Positions 26,813 to 36,352 of a stretch of 60,827 bases of DNA are shown in pieces; the first letter of the stretch is position 1; each line of letters begins with the position of its first letter. Below the pieces are notes generated by a model. That model did not search any database. It had not been told where the DNA came from and worked only from the letters and a program-made list of their open reading frames with translations. The position numbers were made by a program, and so were the translations under genes. The DNA is from Bacteriovoracaceae bacterium (lineage in GTDB: Bacteria; Bdellovibrionota; Bacteriovoracia; Bacteriovoracales; Bacteriovoracaceae), in NCBI GenBank assembly GCA_016786485.1, contig JAEUWD010000015.1, positions 1-60,827 on the forward strand. Reading direction: 5' to 3'.

Positions 26813-28042
26813 TTATACATCTAAGATAAGTCTTGCAGGATCTTCTAACACTTCTTTAATCGTTTTCAAGAATGTCACTGATTCCTTTCCATCAACGATT
26901 CGGTGATCGTAAGAAAGTGCCAGGTACATAATGGGACGAATAACAACTTGGCCATTCAGCGCTACGGGACGTTCCACGATATTGTGCATACCCAAGATGG
27001 CCGATTGTGGAGCATTAAGAATCGGCGTCGACAACATCGAACCAAACACGCCACCATTTGTAATAGTAAAAGTACCACCACTCATATCTTCAACTGAAAT
27101 TTTTCCATCACGGGCTTTAAGTGCTAAACGAGCAATTTCTTTTTCGATATCTGCAAGCGAAAGGCTTTCTGCATTTCTTACGACTGGCACGACTAAACCT
27201 TTCGGAGTTGAAACGGCGATGCCAACGTCAGCATAATTAAAATAAACAATATCTTCGCCTTCAATTTGAGCGTTAACCGCTGGAATATTTTTCAATGCCA
27301 AACAAGCGGCTTTGGTGAAAAGCGACATAAAACCTAAACCGACACCGTGCTTTTCTTTAAATTGCTCTTTATATTTTTTACGAAGCTCCATGACTGGCGC
27401 CATATCAACTTCATTAAAAGTCGTGAGCATTGCTGTATTATTTTTCACCGCCACTAAACGTTTCGCTATAGTCTTACGTAGCATCGACATTTTTTGTTTT
27501 TCAATCTGACGACCACCATGAGAACCATTCATTACAGGTGCACTTGGTTTGCTACTCACTGAGGGAGCACTCGAACTTGCCGTTGCCGCCATGGCATCAG
27601 CTTTGGTTATTCGGCCATCTTTACCTGTACCAGTAAAACCAGCATCTATGCCTTTCTCATCTAAAATTTTACGAGCTGAAGGTGATGGGAAATTTTTCGA
27701 AGTGGTTGAACTTGGAGCATTTACCGCTTGAGCTGGTGGAACCGATTTTGTTTCAGCTTTTGGAGTTGGTGCCGCAGCAGCCGCAGGAGCATCAGCTGGT
27801 TTAGCGGCTTTATCATCCACTTCAGCGACAACTGCGCCAATCGCAACAGTAGTTCCGACTTCTACTAATAATTTTAAGACACCGGCAGCCGACGCGTTTA
27901 ATTCGACTGTCGCTTTATCTGATTCAACTTCAGCAATTGCCTCATCCATTTTTACGTAATCGCCAGTTTTTTTAATCCAATTGGCAATAGTAACTTCGGT
28001 AATTGACTCTCCAACACTCGGTACTTTAATTTGAACTGTCAT
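26813..28042 (-). CDS. sucB: Dihydrolipoyllysine-residue succinyltransferase (E2)
   Basis: A 409-residue protein. Order: an N-terminal lipoyl domain with Lys43 in [11 protein letters not shown], an Ala/Pro linker, the peripheral subunit-binding domain ([14 protein letters not shown]), a second linker, and the acyltransferase domain with the catalytic [10 protein letters not shown] near the C-terminus. It is E2 of the 2-oxoglutarate dehydrogenase complex, moving the succinyl group to CoA. It lies 7 bases after sucA and has AGGAT before the ATG. The single lipoyl domain and gene order fit SucB rather than AceF. Confidence 0.96.
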   Translation of the reverse strand: MTVQIKVPSVGESITEVTIANWIKKTGDYVKMDEAIAEVESDKATVELNASAAGVLKLLVEVGTTVAIGAVVAEVDDKAAKPADAPAAAAAPTPKAETKSVPPAQAVNAPSSTTSKNFPSPSARKILDEKGIDAGFTGTGKDGRITKADAMAATASSSAPSVSSKPSAPVMNGSHGGRQIEKQKMSMLRKTIAKRLVAVKNNTAMLTTFNEVDMAPVMELRKKYKEQFKEKHGVGLGFMSLFTKAACLALKNIPAVNAQIEGEDIVYFNYADVGIAVSTPKGLVVPVVRNAESLSLADIEKEIARLALKARDGKISVEDMSGGTFTITNGGVFGSMLSTPILNAPQSAILGMHNIVERPVALNGQVVIRPIMYLALSYDHRIVDGKESVTFLKTIKEVLEDPARLILDV

Positions 28043-28049
28043 AACTTTT

Positions 28050-30803
28050 TTATCCTAGGTTAAATGCTTTATTAACGATTTCTGCTTGCTCTTTTGCGTG
28101 CACTTTCGCGTAACCAGTTGCTGGTGAAGCGGAAGATTTACGACCAATAAAATGGAAATTCATAAATTCTTTGTAACGTAGCAAGAAAGTCCATGCTCCC
28201 ATATTTTTTGGTTCTTCTTGCACCCATACCATCTCCGCGTCTTTGTATTTTTTAAAAATAGCGTTGAGTTGCGGTAAGACCATTGGATACAATTGCTCAA
28301 TACGAACAATCGCCACATCTTTGCGTTTCTCTTCTTGTTGTTTTGCTAATAAATCATAATAAACTTTACCAGTACACATCAGGACACGTTTAACTGATTT
28401 TGCTGTCACGTATGAATCGTCGATAATTTCTTGAAATTTTGATTTGGTCAAATCTTCAATAGTTGAAACACAAGCTGAATGACGAAGAAGCGATTTCGGA
28501 GTCATGACAATCAAAGGTTTTCTAAATTTCCATTTCACTTGTCTGCGAAGTGCATGGAACATGTTCGCTGGCGTGGTGAAATTTCCCACCACCATATTGA
28601 GTTCAGCTGCTAATTGTAGAAATCTTTCTGGACGAGCATTTGAATGTTCTGGACCTTGGCCTTCATAACCGTGAGGTAATAACATAACCATCCCACTCAT
28701 CCGTTGCCACTTTGATTCACCAGAGCTGATGAACTGATCGATAATGGTTTGAGCACCGTTATGAAAATCTCCAAACTGAGCTTCCCAGATCGCTAAACCA
28801 TTCGGATCACCTAGGGAGTAGCCATATTCAAAACCAAGTACGGCGTATTCAGAAAGGAGCGAGTTATAAATGGAAAACTTACCTTGATTCTTATCCAAGT
28901 TTTTAAGATTAACAAATTTATCCCAATCTTCATTGGCATTAAAAACAGCGGCATGTCGATGGGAGAAAGTCCCACGAATAACATCTTGGCCACTCATACG
29001 AACAAATTGTTTTTCAAGTAATAATGTTCCGTAGGCCAGAAGCTCAACCAAGCCCCAATCAAGCTTGTTACCTTCAAAAGCTTGTTTTCGATCATCTAAA
29101 ACTTTTTGCGCTTTTTTAATGATTTGAAAATCTTTTGGCACTTCGGTTAAACATTTTAAAACTTTTTCTAAGGTTTTTTTATCTACTGCCGTTTCTGGGG
29201 ATTCATCAAAATCACTTTCTTTGGCCTTTGGCATATTCACCCATTCCTCATCAGCTTTTTGATACTGATAAGGAAGTGGTTTTTGTTTTACGATATCTAA
29301 ACGTTGTTGCAATAAACTCTTAAACTGCTCATCCATCGTAACCGCAAGATCAGCTTCAATTTTTTTACCTTCGATTAATTTATTTTTATAAATTTCACGA
29401 GGGTCACTATGCTTGCCAATTAACTCATAAAGTTTTGGCTGAGTATATTTCGGCTCATCACCTTCGTTATGTCCGTGACGACGATAGCAAACCATATCCA
29501 CGAAAATATCCATATTAAATTTTTGACGGAATTCAATCGCCAACTCTGAAGCATAAACCACGGCTTCAGCATCATCACCGTTGACGTGAATGATAGGACA
29601 ATTCACCACTCGACCAACGCTCGTACAATACAGAGAAGTTCGAGCTTCAGTAAAATTCGTAGTAAAACCAATTTGGTTATTGATAACAAAGTGAACTGTT
29701 CCGCCAGTTCCATAACCTTCAAGGCCCGACATTTGAATCAATTCGTAAACAATCCCTTGTCCCGCTACCGCTGCATCACCATGGATTTGAATTGGAACAA
29801 CTTTATTGCGGTCACGATTATATAAAAAGTCACCTTGCGAACGAGTGTAACCTTGTACGACTGCGGCCACGACTTCCAAGTGCGAAGGGTTTGGCATTAA
29901 TTTCAAATACACTTTTTCACCGTTGGTAGCTTCAATTTTTGAACTAAAGCCTAAGTGGTACTTCACATCCCCGTCACCTAAAGTTAAATCAGGAGTCGCT
30001 TGGCCTTCAAATTCATTAAAAATATATTCGTAGGTCTTACCAAGGGTATTGGCCAGAACATTCAGACGACCTCGGTGGGCCATCCCAATCACGAATTCTT
30101 TTGCTCCAAGCTCAGCACCTTTATTAATAAGGGCATCTAAAGCAGGAATGGTGTTTTCTCCACCTTCGAGCGAAAATCTTTTTTGGCCGACATATTTTTT
30201 ATGTAAGAAATTTTCAAAAGCGACTGACTCATTTAACTTCGATAAAATTCTTTTTTTCTTCTCAATTGGAAAATCGATTTTACCAGCATTTGATTCAAAT
30301 TTGTCTCGAAACCAACGTCTGACATCAGTGCTAGTGATGTGCATATACTCTACGCCGATATTACCGCAATAAAGCGTATGTAAGTGTTTTACAATATTAC
30401 GTAAGCTGGTTTTACCTAAGCCAAGATATTCACCACAAATAAATTCTTTCTCTAAATCGGCATCGCTCAATCCGTAATCCGTTAGCTCCAAGTGAGGCTT
30501 ACGATCTTTTCTGTTTCTAACGGGATTCGTATTTGAAATTAAGTGTCCACGGGCACGGTATGACTGGATAATACGATAAACTCGAAATTCTTTATCCACT
30601 TGATTTTTATCTAAATCGCTGCCGCTTGAAGTTGATGAGGATGCGCTAAGGTCAGTGTTAGCTAAACCTTTGCCAATCGCAAATTCAAAACCTTCAAAAA
30701 ATTTGCGCCAGCTTTCATCTACTGCCTGCGGATCTTTTTGAAATTTTTCATAAAGTGAATCAATAAAAGTATTATCCGAACTCGATAAATAGGCGTAGTC
30801 CAA
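28050..30803 (-). CDS. sucA: 2-oxoglutarate dehydrogenase E1 component
   Basis: A thiamine-diphosphate enzyme of 917 residues from the start preferred here. It shows the N-terminal SucA segment ([21 protein letters not shown]), [21 protein letters not shown], and the C-terminal [22 protein letters not shown] and [13 protein letters not shown] motifs. The TTG at 30801-30803 is chosen. It has a GGGGGG run 5 bases upstream and lies after a consensus -10 box, while the longer frame to 30923 starts before that promoter and adds 40 residues unlike any SucA. First gene of the sucA-sucB-lpd operon. Confidence 0.94.
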   Translation of the reverse strand: MDYAYLSSSDNTFIDSLYEKFQKDPQAVDESWRKFFEGFEFAIGKGLANTDLSASSSTSSGSDLDKNQVDKEFRVYRIIQSYRARGHLISNTNPVRNRKDRKPHLELTDYGLSDADLEKEFICGEYLGLGKTSLRNIVKHLHTLYCGNIGVEYMHITSTDVRRWFRDKFESNAGKIDFPIEKKKRILSKLNESVAFENFLHKKYVGQKRFSLEGGENTIPALDALINKGAELGAKEFVIGMAHRGRLNVLANTLGKTYEYIFNEFEGQATPDLTLGDGDVKYHLGFSSKIEATNGEKVYLKLMPNPSHLEVVAAVVQGYTRSQGDFLYNRDRNKVVPIQIHGDAAVAGQGIVYELIQMSGLEGYGTGGTVHFVINNQIGFTTNFTEARTSLYCTSVGRVVNCPIIHVNGDDAEAVVYASELAIEFRQKFNMDIFVDMVCYRRHGHNEGDEPKYTQPKLYELIGKHSDPREIYKNKLIEGKKIEADLAVTMDEQFKSLLQQRLDIVKQKPLPYQYQKADEEWVNMPKAKESDFDESPETAVDKKTLEKVLKCLTEVPKDFQIIKKAQKVLDDRKQAFEGNKLDWGLVELLAYGTLLLEKQFVRMSGQDVIRGTFSHRHAAVFNANEDWDKFVNLKNLDKNQGKFSIYNSLLSEYAVLGFEYGYSLGDPNGLAIWEAQFGDFHNGAQTIIDQFISSGESKWQRMSGMVMLLPHGYEGQGPEHSNARPERFLQLAAELNMVVGNFTTPANMFHALRRQVKWKFRKPLIVMTPKSLLRHSACVSTIEDLTKSKFQEIIDDSYVTAKSVKRVLMCTGKVYYDLLAKQQEEKRKDVAIVRIEQLYPMVLPQLNAIFKKYKDAEMVWVQEEPKNMGAWTFLLRYKEFMNFHFIGRKSSASPATGYAKVHAKEQAEIVNKAFNLG

Positions 30804-30833
30804 AGTGCCCCCCAAAAAAAACTTATTTGTCTT

Positions 30834-30862
30834 ATTATATCTCTTACTTAAGATCCTGAAAA
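30834..30862 (-). promoter_or_regulatory. Promoter of the sucA-sucB-lpd operon
   Basis: Minus-strand TTTTCA (30857-30862) and a perfect TATAAT (30834-30839) are 17 bases apart. Transcription would begin near 30827, leaving a leader of about 24 bases to the TTG of sucA. Confidence 0.65.
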
Positions 30863-30957
30863 CACTCAGCAATAGTTTCTGCAAATTATTTTTATAAGCG
30901 AATGCGTCAAGTAAAAGGAGCACTTCTCAATGACTCATTAACTTGGTAAGTTAGCGC

Positions 30958-31560
30958 ATGAGCATTACACCCTATCAAGTTTACGTTTTTCCACTACCCA
31001 AGGTTGTGTTCTTTCCTCATACTTCAGTAGCTCTGCAAGTTTCTGAACCGCGTTACCTCAAGATGGTCAAAGATTCTTTGCTCAATAAAGTTCCTATCGC
31101 TCTCGTACCGGAATTTATTCTTAACGATAGTCCTTTTCCACCTGTTTGTAGTATGGGAATGCCCAGCATTTTACAAAAAAAATCAGATGGAAGTGCTGTG
31201 ATCATGCTTCACTATGTAGAAAAAATCTCACTAGTGTCCCAACTTCGTCAGGACCCTTACTTAGTTTACAATTGTTTTCCAGTGCTCGAAAACGAACAAC
31301 TTGAATTAGAAAATCGTTTCCGCTTCAATCGTATTCGACAAGAACTCCTAGCGTTTACAGCAAAATCCTACAATCCCAAGGCCAGAGAACAGTTCTGGGA
31401 AAAGGTCAAAAACCACGGACAAATCATCAATCATGCCTGCTTGCACCTACTCAAAGATCCAAAACAGCAACAAGAACTATTAGAACAAGAAAATATTAAT
31501 CAACGCCTTAATCTGCTTCTCACCTTTCTTGACGACTCAAACTTACAAGTCACCTTGTAA
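30958..31560 (+). CDS. LON N-terminal substrate-binding domain protein
   Basis: A 200-residue protein consisting only of the domain that begins Lon proteases: VFPLPKVVFFPHTSVALQVSEPRYLKMV at the N-terminus, GMPSILQKKSDGSAVIMLHYVEKI in the middle, then a helical C-terminal half. There is no ATPase or protease part. Such stand-alone proteins are widespread and of uncertain role, perhaps peptide binding or Lon-adaptor work. It is divergent from sucA. No clear Shine-Dalgarno is seen before the ATG. Confidence 0.82.
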   Translation: MSITPYQVYVFPLPKVVFFPHTSVALQVSEPRYLKMVKDSLLNKVPIALVPEFILNDSPFPPVCSMGMPSILQKKSDGSAVIMLHYVEKISLVSQLRQDPYLVYNCFPVLENEQLELENRFRFNRIRQELLAFTAKSYNPKAREQFWEKVKNHGQIINHACLHLLKDPKQQQELLEQENINQRLNLLLTFLDDSNLQVTL

Positions 31561-31629
31561 CGCCCTGCATCTTTCCCGACTTAGGTACATTTCATAGTAT
31601 GTTGTCTCATTTTGAGAAGAGAGTGTTTC

Positions 31630-32712
31630 ATGTCTAAAAAATTCATCGTTTTCTTTTTGTTTTTCCTTCTTTCAGCGCAATCGCTTTTGGCCCAAACTAA
31701 TAAAGATAGCGGTTACATGGATAAAATCATTCGTTATATATCAGAAAATTCTGCACTAAGAGGTTATGGCCTCTACAAAGTCCTTGATATTCGTTGTCAA
31801 CGATACGCTGCTCATTTTATGGATCGCACGCTTTGTCCTTTTTCTCTTATGGATTTGGTGCAAGTGCTCGATTTCGATATCGTTTTTGAGCCTGAAAAAA
31901 CCGTCGTAAATATTGAAGACAGAAAATATACTGATGAGTATGAGAGACGATTTAACAAGGCTGAAAAACCAGCTGAGTCAGCTTCAGCTCCTTTACCTCG
32001 TTATGTTTTTTCAGCTTTCAAAACAAAACTACTCGAACTCTTAGAAAATCCGCAAACCCACGATTACTTGAAAGTCCTCAATCAAAAATTTTATCGTTAC
32101 AGCCAAAACATCGACAAAGATTTTGATCTTTGGACCGCAACACTCACTCATTTTAAAGGTGATCGCTTGAGTGCACTCACACATATCGCCGTTCTCTTGC
32201 AAGATACCACCCACTTAAAACTGCATATTGAATACGTGCGCACGGTAAAGAAAACGATTAGTACTCAAATGGAAAAAAACCTGACAATACTTTCAAGCCT
32301 CATCGACAATATGAATTTTTTAGCTGAAATGGATATGCCAAAATATGTGAAGGCCTTGTATCCTCCCACTGAAAACAAAAACCGCAATCTTTCAGCTTAT
32401 CACTTTTATGTTCCAGCCTATTTAGCAAAACGCTTACAGAATCGTGGATATACCAAACGCTTAAGTGCTGTCACAGCTTTTATGCTTCCGTTAACTTATG
32501 AACTGGTTTCAGCGGAAGAAGGACTCACGAATATTCTTTGGGACCCTAAAAAAATTGAGAACAATGATTGGAAACTGCAAGATATTATGCAAGGTCATGG
32601 CGGAGCTTTATTTGGTATAAATTACGATAACAAACTTAAAGATACAGCTAAGGTAAAAAAATATTTTGCAGTCGCGACTTTTTTTGGGGCCTATTACTTA
32701 ACCGACCTGTAG
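31630..32712 (+). CDS. Secreted hypothetical protein
   Basis: A 360-residue protein with a strong signal peptide (hydrophobic core, then SLLAQT). The mature part is mainly helical, with two cysteines near the N-terminal third (IRCQRY, RTLCPF) that could pair. No catalytic or binding motif is recognised. The ATG at 31630 is preferred over an upstream in-frame TTG because GAGAAGAGAG lies just ahead of it. It overlaps the convergent HNH gene by 15 bases at the 3' end. Confidence 0.62.
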   Translation: MSKKFIVFFLFFLLSAQSLLAQTNKDSGYMDKIIRYISENSALRGYGLYKVLDIRCQRYAAHFMDRTLCPFSLMDLVQVLDFDIVFEPEKTVVNIEDRKYTDEYERRFNKAEKPAESASAPLPRYVFSAFKTKLLELLENPQTHDYLKVLNQKFYRYSQNIDKDFDLWTATLTHFKGDRLSALTHIAVLLQDTTHLKLHIEYVRTVKKTISTQMEKNLTILSSLIDNMNFLAEMDMPKYVKALYPPTENKNRNLSAYHFYVPAYLAKRLQNRGYTKRLSAVTAFMLPLTYELVSAEEGLTNILWDPKKIENNDWKLQDIMQGHGGALFGINYDNKLKDTAKVKKYFAVATFFGAYYLTDL

Positions 32713-33201
32713 CCAACGATCCCATTCTTGCGGATCATCCTCACCGGGCTTGATAACCAAATGAGCTGACCATCGCGGCCTCGTTGGTTTCTTCAGTAAA
32801 CGATAGGCGAATTCTTCTGGCAGTTTATTACCTTTTTTATGATTACAAAGTGAACAACAAGTCACGACGTTTTCCCAGCTGCTGGCACCACCTTTTGAAC
32901 GCGGAATAACATGATCAAGGGTGAGATCTTTCTGAGCAAATCGTTCATGACAATACTGACAAGTATAGTTATCACGATAAAAAACGTTATTACGATTGAA
33001 CTTCACTTCCATCTTTGTACGATTTCGATTAAAGAGTCTGAGAATTTTTGGAAGCTGAAAACTGCGTTGTGGTGATCTAATTTTGAGATTGGCGTATTCT
33101 TCGATGACCTCTGCTCGACCAGTCAAAAAGAGTATCATCGCCTTTTCCCAGGCGATAATCTTTACTGGCAGATAGGTGTTGTCCAAGAGCAATGTCCTCA
33201 T
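32698..33201 (-). CDS. HNH endonuclease
   Basis: A 167-residue protein. The HNH core has two zinc-binding cysteine pairs, CQYC and CSLC, around LDHVIPRSKGG, with the catalytic His in LDHV, then SWENVVTCC and NHKKGNK. The N-terminal part (LLDNTYLPVKIIAWEKAMILFLTG) is characteristic of a widespread chromosomal HNH family whose role is unclear, rather than of intron or phage nucleases. GGGAGGG precedes the ATG. Confidence 0.85.
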   Translation of the reverse strand: MRTLLLDNTYLPVKIIAWEKAMILFLTGRAEVIEEYANLKIRSPQRSFQLPKILRLFNRNRTKMEVKFNRNNVFYRDNYTCQYCHERFAQKDLTLDHVIPRSKGGASSWENVVTCCSLCNHKKGNKLPEEFAYRLLKKPTRPRWSAHLVIKPGEDDPQEWDRWLQVG

Positions 33202-33337
33202 TAAAACCCTCCCTAGTCCTCTCTTATATTGTGAGGGTAAACAAAAATCCTAGCAAGTGGGTGTCATAAAATATGAGATTTCAAGGACTTAATGACACCA
33301 CCTGCGAAGCTTTTGCCCAGAATAAAGACCATAACAA

Positions 33338-33373
33338 TTGACATGTATACAAAATATACATACAATATATACA
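33338..33373 (+). promoter_or_regulatory. Toxin-antitoxin promoter with operator half-sites
   Basis: Perfect TTGACA (33338-33343), a 17-base spacer and TACAAT (33361-33366). The spacer is exactly the palindrome TGTATA-CAAAA-TATACA (33344-33360), and a third half-site TATACA follows at 33368-33373, overlapping the antitoxin ATG. Six bases separate the -10 box from the ATG, so the mRNA is likely leaderless. Occupation of the palindrome by the antitoxin would block RNA polymerase. Confidence 0.8.
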
Positions 33374-33624
33374 TGAAAAAGAAGCAATACACTATCCGTA
33401 ACATTCCTGAAAGTGTCGATAATGTCTTAAAAAAGCGCTCACAGGAATCAGGCAAAAGCTTTAATCAGGTCGTGCTTGAGGCCATTATCATTGGTGCAAA
33501 AAATAAACTTATACCTGAAAGAAATTTTAATGAAATTATTGGTTCCATTTCTGAAAAAGAGGCCAAGGAAATAGAACAGGAAGTTGCTCTACAACGCCAA
33601 ATTGACTTAAAACTCTGGTCATGA
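33373..33624 (+). CDS. Ribbon-helix-helix antitoxin
   Basis: An 83-residue protein. The N-terminal strand and two helices (YTIRNIPESVDNVLKKRSQE, then SFNQVVLEAI) form a ribbon-helix-helix DNA-binding domain. The acidic C-terminal half (residues 52-75, SISEKEAKEIEQE) would wrap around the toxin. Antitoxins of this type repress their own operon together with the toxin. The start is placed at 33373 because the promoter boxes end just before it; a longer frame from 33292 would run through the promoter. Overlaps the toxin gene by 4 bases. Confidence 0.85.
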   Translation: MKKKQYTIRNIPESVDNVLKKRSQESGKSFNQVVLEAIIIGAKNKLIPERNFNEIIGSISEKEAKEIEQEVALQRQIDLKLWS

Positions 33625-34013
33625 TGAAAATCGTACTCGACTCCAATCGATACACTGATTTCTGCCGCGGAATTCCCGAGGTGGTAGAAATCGTCAGTTC
33701 AGCACAAGTCATCTATCTTCCTCTCATTGTGATCGCAGAACTTCGCGCTGGCTTTAGTTTTGGTAATCAAAGAGAAAAAAACGAGCGTGTCCTATCACTT
33801 TTTTTGCAGAATGAAGGCATATTCACCTTAGCTCCAGATACACAAACAACATATTACTATGCCGAGCTCTATAGCTATTTGAGAAAAAAAGGAAAACCTA
33901 TTCCTACCAACGATCTTTGGATCGCAGCACTTTGTATCCAACATCAAGTAACACTTTTTGATCGTGACTCCGATTTTGATCATATTCCACAACTAAACCG
34001 AGTGAATATCTAG
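33621..34013 (+). CDS. VapC-type PIN-domain toxin (ribonuclease)
   Basis: A 130-residue PIN domain. The acidic metal-binding residues are in VLDSNRYTDF, VIAELRAGFSFG, TNDLWIAALC and FDRDSDFDHI, in the order expected for VapC toxins, which cut tRNA or rRNA. Here the first motif is LDSN instead of the commoner DTN/DTS. It is coupled to the ribbon-helix-helix antitoxin by overlap (two ATGs at 33621 and 33624 are possible). That pairing is like the FitAB type of VapBC. Confidence 0.86.
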   Translation: MMKIVLDSNRYTDFCRGIPEVVEIVSSAQVIYLPLIVIAELRAGFSFGNQREKNERVLSLFLQNEGIFTLAPDTQTTYYYAELYSYLRKKGKPIPTNDLWIAALCIQHQVTLFDRDSDFDHIPQLNRVNI

Positions 34014-34105
34014 CACTGTCGAACCTTTAGACACTCAATGTAATCTTTTCTAGCATACTGGTAGTAAATTTAAAATAAATTAGACTTAAATAAATGAGGT
34101 TATTT

Positions 34106-34789
34106 ATGAAAAAAATATTGTTTCTTGTTGTTTTAATTTCTGTGACCAATACATTCGCTCAAACCAATCGGCCTAAAACTAAGTTAGAAGCAACTCAAAA
34201 ACTTATGATAAAAGGTGGTTCTAAGATCAGCCAGGCGGAATATGCAGTCGGGGTAGCTACATACGTGACTGATCAAGTAGTATTAACGACAAAAAAAAAG
34301 GATATTATCCATACTCCTCTTAACAAAAATACACAACAAGTATTAGTTGAGCTAGAGAATTCATTAAAAGATATGGACCCTCAAATAAGAGCAAAAATAA
34401 TTGAAAATGAAAAAAGTATTTTATCAAAAACTTTAAATGTTGATATAGCAAGAAAAAGCGCTTTGTTAAAACCTGAATTATCTGAAAAATTTAGTAAAGT
34501 AATCGCTGATGAATATCTAAGAAATCCCAAAGAACTAAGAGATAAATTTATTGAGCTAACAAATAAGCCAAGCAGTAAAAGAATTTCATATAGAGGCTTA
34601 TCAGTTTTAGGAGTAGTGCTAGTACTAGATGCTGTTCGACGAGATTTGTATGAGTTGTTTGGAAGTGGGTATACTTACGAAGAATATCAAAAAGATTTAG
34701 ACTTCATCGATAGCTCAAATCGCCTACCAGCAAAAGAAGAAGTAAAAAGTGAAAAACCAAAAATCACAAATAAGGCGTTTGGATACTAA
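34106..34789 (+). CDS. Secreted hypothetical protein in AT-rich DNA
   Basis: A 227-residue protein with a clean signal peptide (FLVVLISVTNTFAQ). The rest is helical and charged, with a hydrophobic stretch near residues 158-175 (ISYRGLSVLGVVLVLDAV) that may be a membrane helix. Use of AGA and ATA codons is heavier than in the neighbouring genes, and it lies right after the toxin-antitoxin pair, so recent transfer is possible. The ATG at 34106 is chosen because GAGGT lies 5 bases upstream. No known family recognised. Confidence 0.6.
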   Translation: MKKILFLVVLISVTNTFAQTNRPKTKLEATQKLMIKGGSKISQAEYAVGVATYVTDQVVLTTKKKDIIHTPLNKNTQQVLVELENSLKDMDPQIRAKIIENEKSILSKTLNVDIARKSALLKPELSEKFSKVIADEYLRNPKELRDKFIELTNKPSSKRISYRGLSVLGVVLVLDAVRRDLYELFGSGYTYEEYQKDLDFIDSSNRLPAKEEVKSEKPKITNKAFGY

Positions 34790-35481
34790 TAAAATTTAGC
34801 GAGAAAATTCTGAGCACGCTTAATAACATCCCAAGAAATGGTGTGACCACCGTTAAAGCGTACAAAATCACCCTTAAGACCTTTTGATTCTAATTGCTCA
34901 AAAAGTTCCTGAGCACCAGCAAAGCCAAGAATGGGATCTTCATCGCCATGACTTTGAAAAAATTCGATACTCTTTGTAGATTTATTTTTAAAAAATTCTT
35001 TGGCCAGTAAATTACCAGAAAATAACACTAGACCTGCAACCTTTTGAAGCCCAAAAAGCAAATGCGAACACATCATGGCACCTTGAGAAAAGCCACCTAA
35101 AATAATTTCTTCGTAATCTTGCTCGATGATTTTGATCGACGCAGTAGTATTCGCGAGAACTTTCTCAAAAGTCTCCGGAACAGCTTCACCAAAGCTGCGC
35201 CATTCGCCTCGGGCCATGGCAGCTTCCAGCTCTTGTGCATTAATCGGAAACCACGCACGACCGCTCATCATAAAGCCTAAAGGGACTTCCAATGGAGCAT
35301 TGGGAAAATACCAATCAAACTGACCTTCAGGATCAAGTTCCTGACCTAAAGGAAAGAGGTCTTCCCAGTTAGCACCATATCCATGCAACATGATAACGGC
35401 CTTATTAGCACTTGCTCTTTTTAAGCAAAGAAAGTCTAAATCACCTATTTTAACTGGAATTTTTTTGTTATTTTGATTCAT
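34786..35481 (-). CDS. Phospholipase/carboxylesterase-family alpha/beta hydrolase
   Basis: A 231-residue enzyme of the carboxylesterase/thioesterase (YpfH-like) family. Visible are MLHGYGANWEDLFPLG, FPNAP, the nucleophile elbow GGFSQGAMM with the catalytic serine, and the C-terminal GGHTISWDV with the catalytic histidine; the Asp lies in HGDEDPILGFA. It hydrolyses short-chain esters or thioesters in the cytoplasm. It starts only 13 bases from the divergent EamA gene, so its promoter must overlap that gene. Confidence 0.88.
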   Translation of the reverse strand: MNQNNKKIPVKIGDLDFLCLKRASANKAVIMLHGYGANWEDLFPLGQELDPEGQFDWYFPNAPLEVPLGFMMSGRAWFPINAQELEAAMARGEWRSFGEAVPETFEKVLANTTASIKIIEQDYEEIILGGFSQGAMMCSHLLFGLQKVAGLVLFSGNLLAKEFFKNKSTKSIEFFQSHGDEDPILGFAGAQELFEQLESKGLKGDFVRFNGGHTISWDVIKRAQNFLAKFY

Positions 35482-35494
35482 AAGGATCTTTTAT

Positions 35495-36352
35495 ATGAAA
35501 TTCTCTCGAGGCGTCCAGTATATATTAATCTCTGGCGTATGTTTTAGTATCGTGCACGCTTCGGTGAAGGCACTCTCGCATATCGATATCTATGAAGTCG
35601 TCTTTTTTCGGGCCCTTATCAGTCTCATCATCTCTTATTACTTTCTTTATAAAAAAAAGATCCCGATTTTCGGTGCTCACAAGTTTGGACTCTTTTTAAG
35701 AGGAATTACCGGTTCAATCGCCCTTGGACTCTATTTTTACACCCTTCAGAAAATGCCTCTGGCAACAGCTGTAACGCTGCAATACCTCTCACCCGTTTTT
35801 GTCATCTTTTTTGCTTATCTCTTTTTAAATGAGAAATTTAATCCCTGGCAGATTCCTTTTATCGCACTTTCTTTTATGGGAGTTGTCATTGTTAAAAACT
35901 TTGATCCTAATACTTCGTTTGAATTAACCCTTATTGCGCTGGCGGGAGCACTATTCTCTGGTTTGGCCTACACCTTCATTCGCAAACTTTCAGGTAAGGT
36001 TGATCCGCATCTTACCGTCTTTTATTTTCCTTTTGTCACCTTGCCTATTGCGATTCCTCTGATGTGGGCCAATTGGACGACACCTAACTTTTATGAATCT
36101 CTGCAATTACTGAATATGGGTGTATTAACTTATGTCGCTCAAATTTTTCTGACCAAGGCTTATTACGCTGAACAGCCTTCAAAAGTCGATCCTTATAAAT
36201 ACATTGCGGTGATTTATTCTGTCATCATTGGTTACGTCTTTTTTGATGAAGTCATTTCGGTTCAGTCTTTTTTCGGAATTGTGATTATCATCTTAGGTGT
36301 TTATGGGAGTGATTATTTTGCTCGCAAGCCCATTAAACAAACGACCATTTAA
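35495..36352 (+). CDS. EamA/DMT-family transporter
   Basis: A 285-residue membrane protein with ten predicted helices arranged as two five-helix EamA repeats. Marks include EVVFFRALISL in the first repeat and LPLATAVTLQYLSPVFVIFFAYLFLNEK-type packing, with the FFDEVIS acidic segment at the end of the second. DMT transporters export or exchange small metabolites; the substrate is not predictable. AAGGAT lies 8 bases before the ATG. Stop codon interlocks with the lipoprotein gene. Confidence 0.87.
   Translation: MKFSRGVQYILISGVCFSIVHASVKALSHIDIYEVVFFRALISLIISYYFLYKKKIPIFGAHKFGLFLRGITGSIALGLYFYTLQKMPLATAVTLQYLSPVFVIFFAYLFLNEKFNPWQIPFIALSFMGVVIVKNFDPNTSFELTLIALAGALFSGLAYTFIRKLSGKVDPHLTVFYFPFVTLPIAIPLMWANWTTPNFYESLQLLNMGVLTYVAQIFLTKAYYAEQPSKVDPYKYIAVIYSVIIGYVFFDEVISVQSFFGIVIIILGVYGSDYFARKPIKQTTI

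Noticed and set aside
30804-30923. 40-residue N-terminal extension of sucA
   Set aside because: The extension begins upstream of the likely promoter (TTTTCA-17-TATAAT) and has no likeness to SucA; the TTG at 30803 has a G-rich ribosome site and the usual N-terminal sequence follows.
33292-33372. Longer antitoxin reading frame
   Set aside because: It would run through the -35, operator and -10 elements; the short form begins with the normal ribbon-helix-helix strand.
33264-33455. Minus-strand 63-codon frame over the toxin-antitoxin promoter
   Set aside because: It is opposite the antitoxin and its control region and has no ribosome site.
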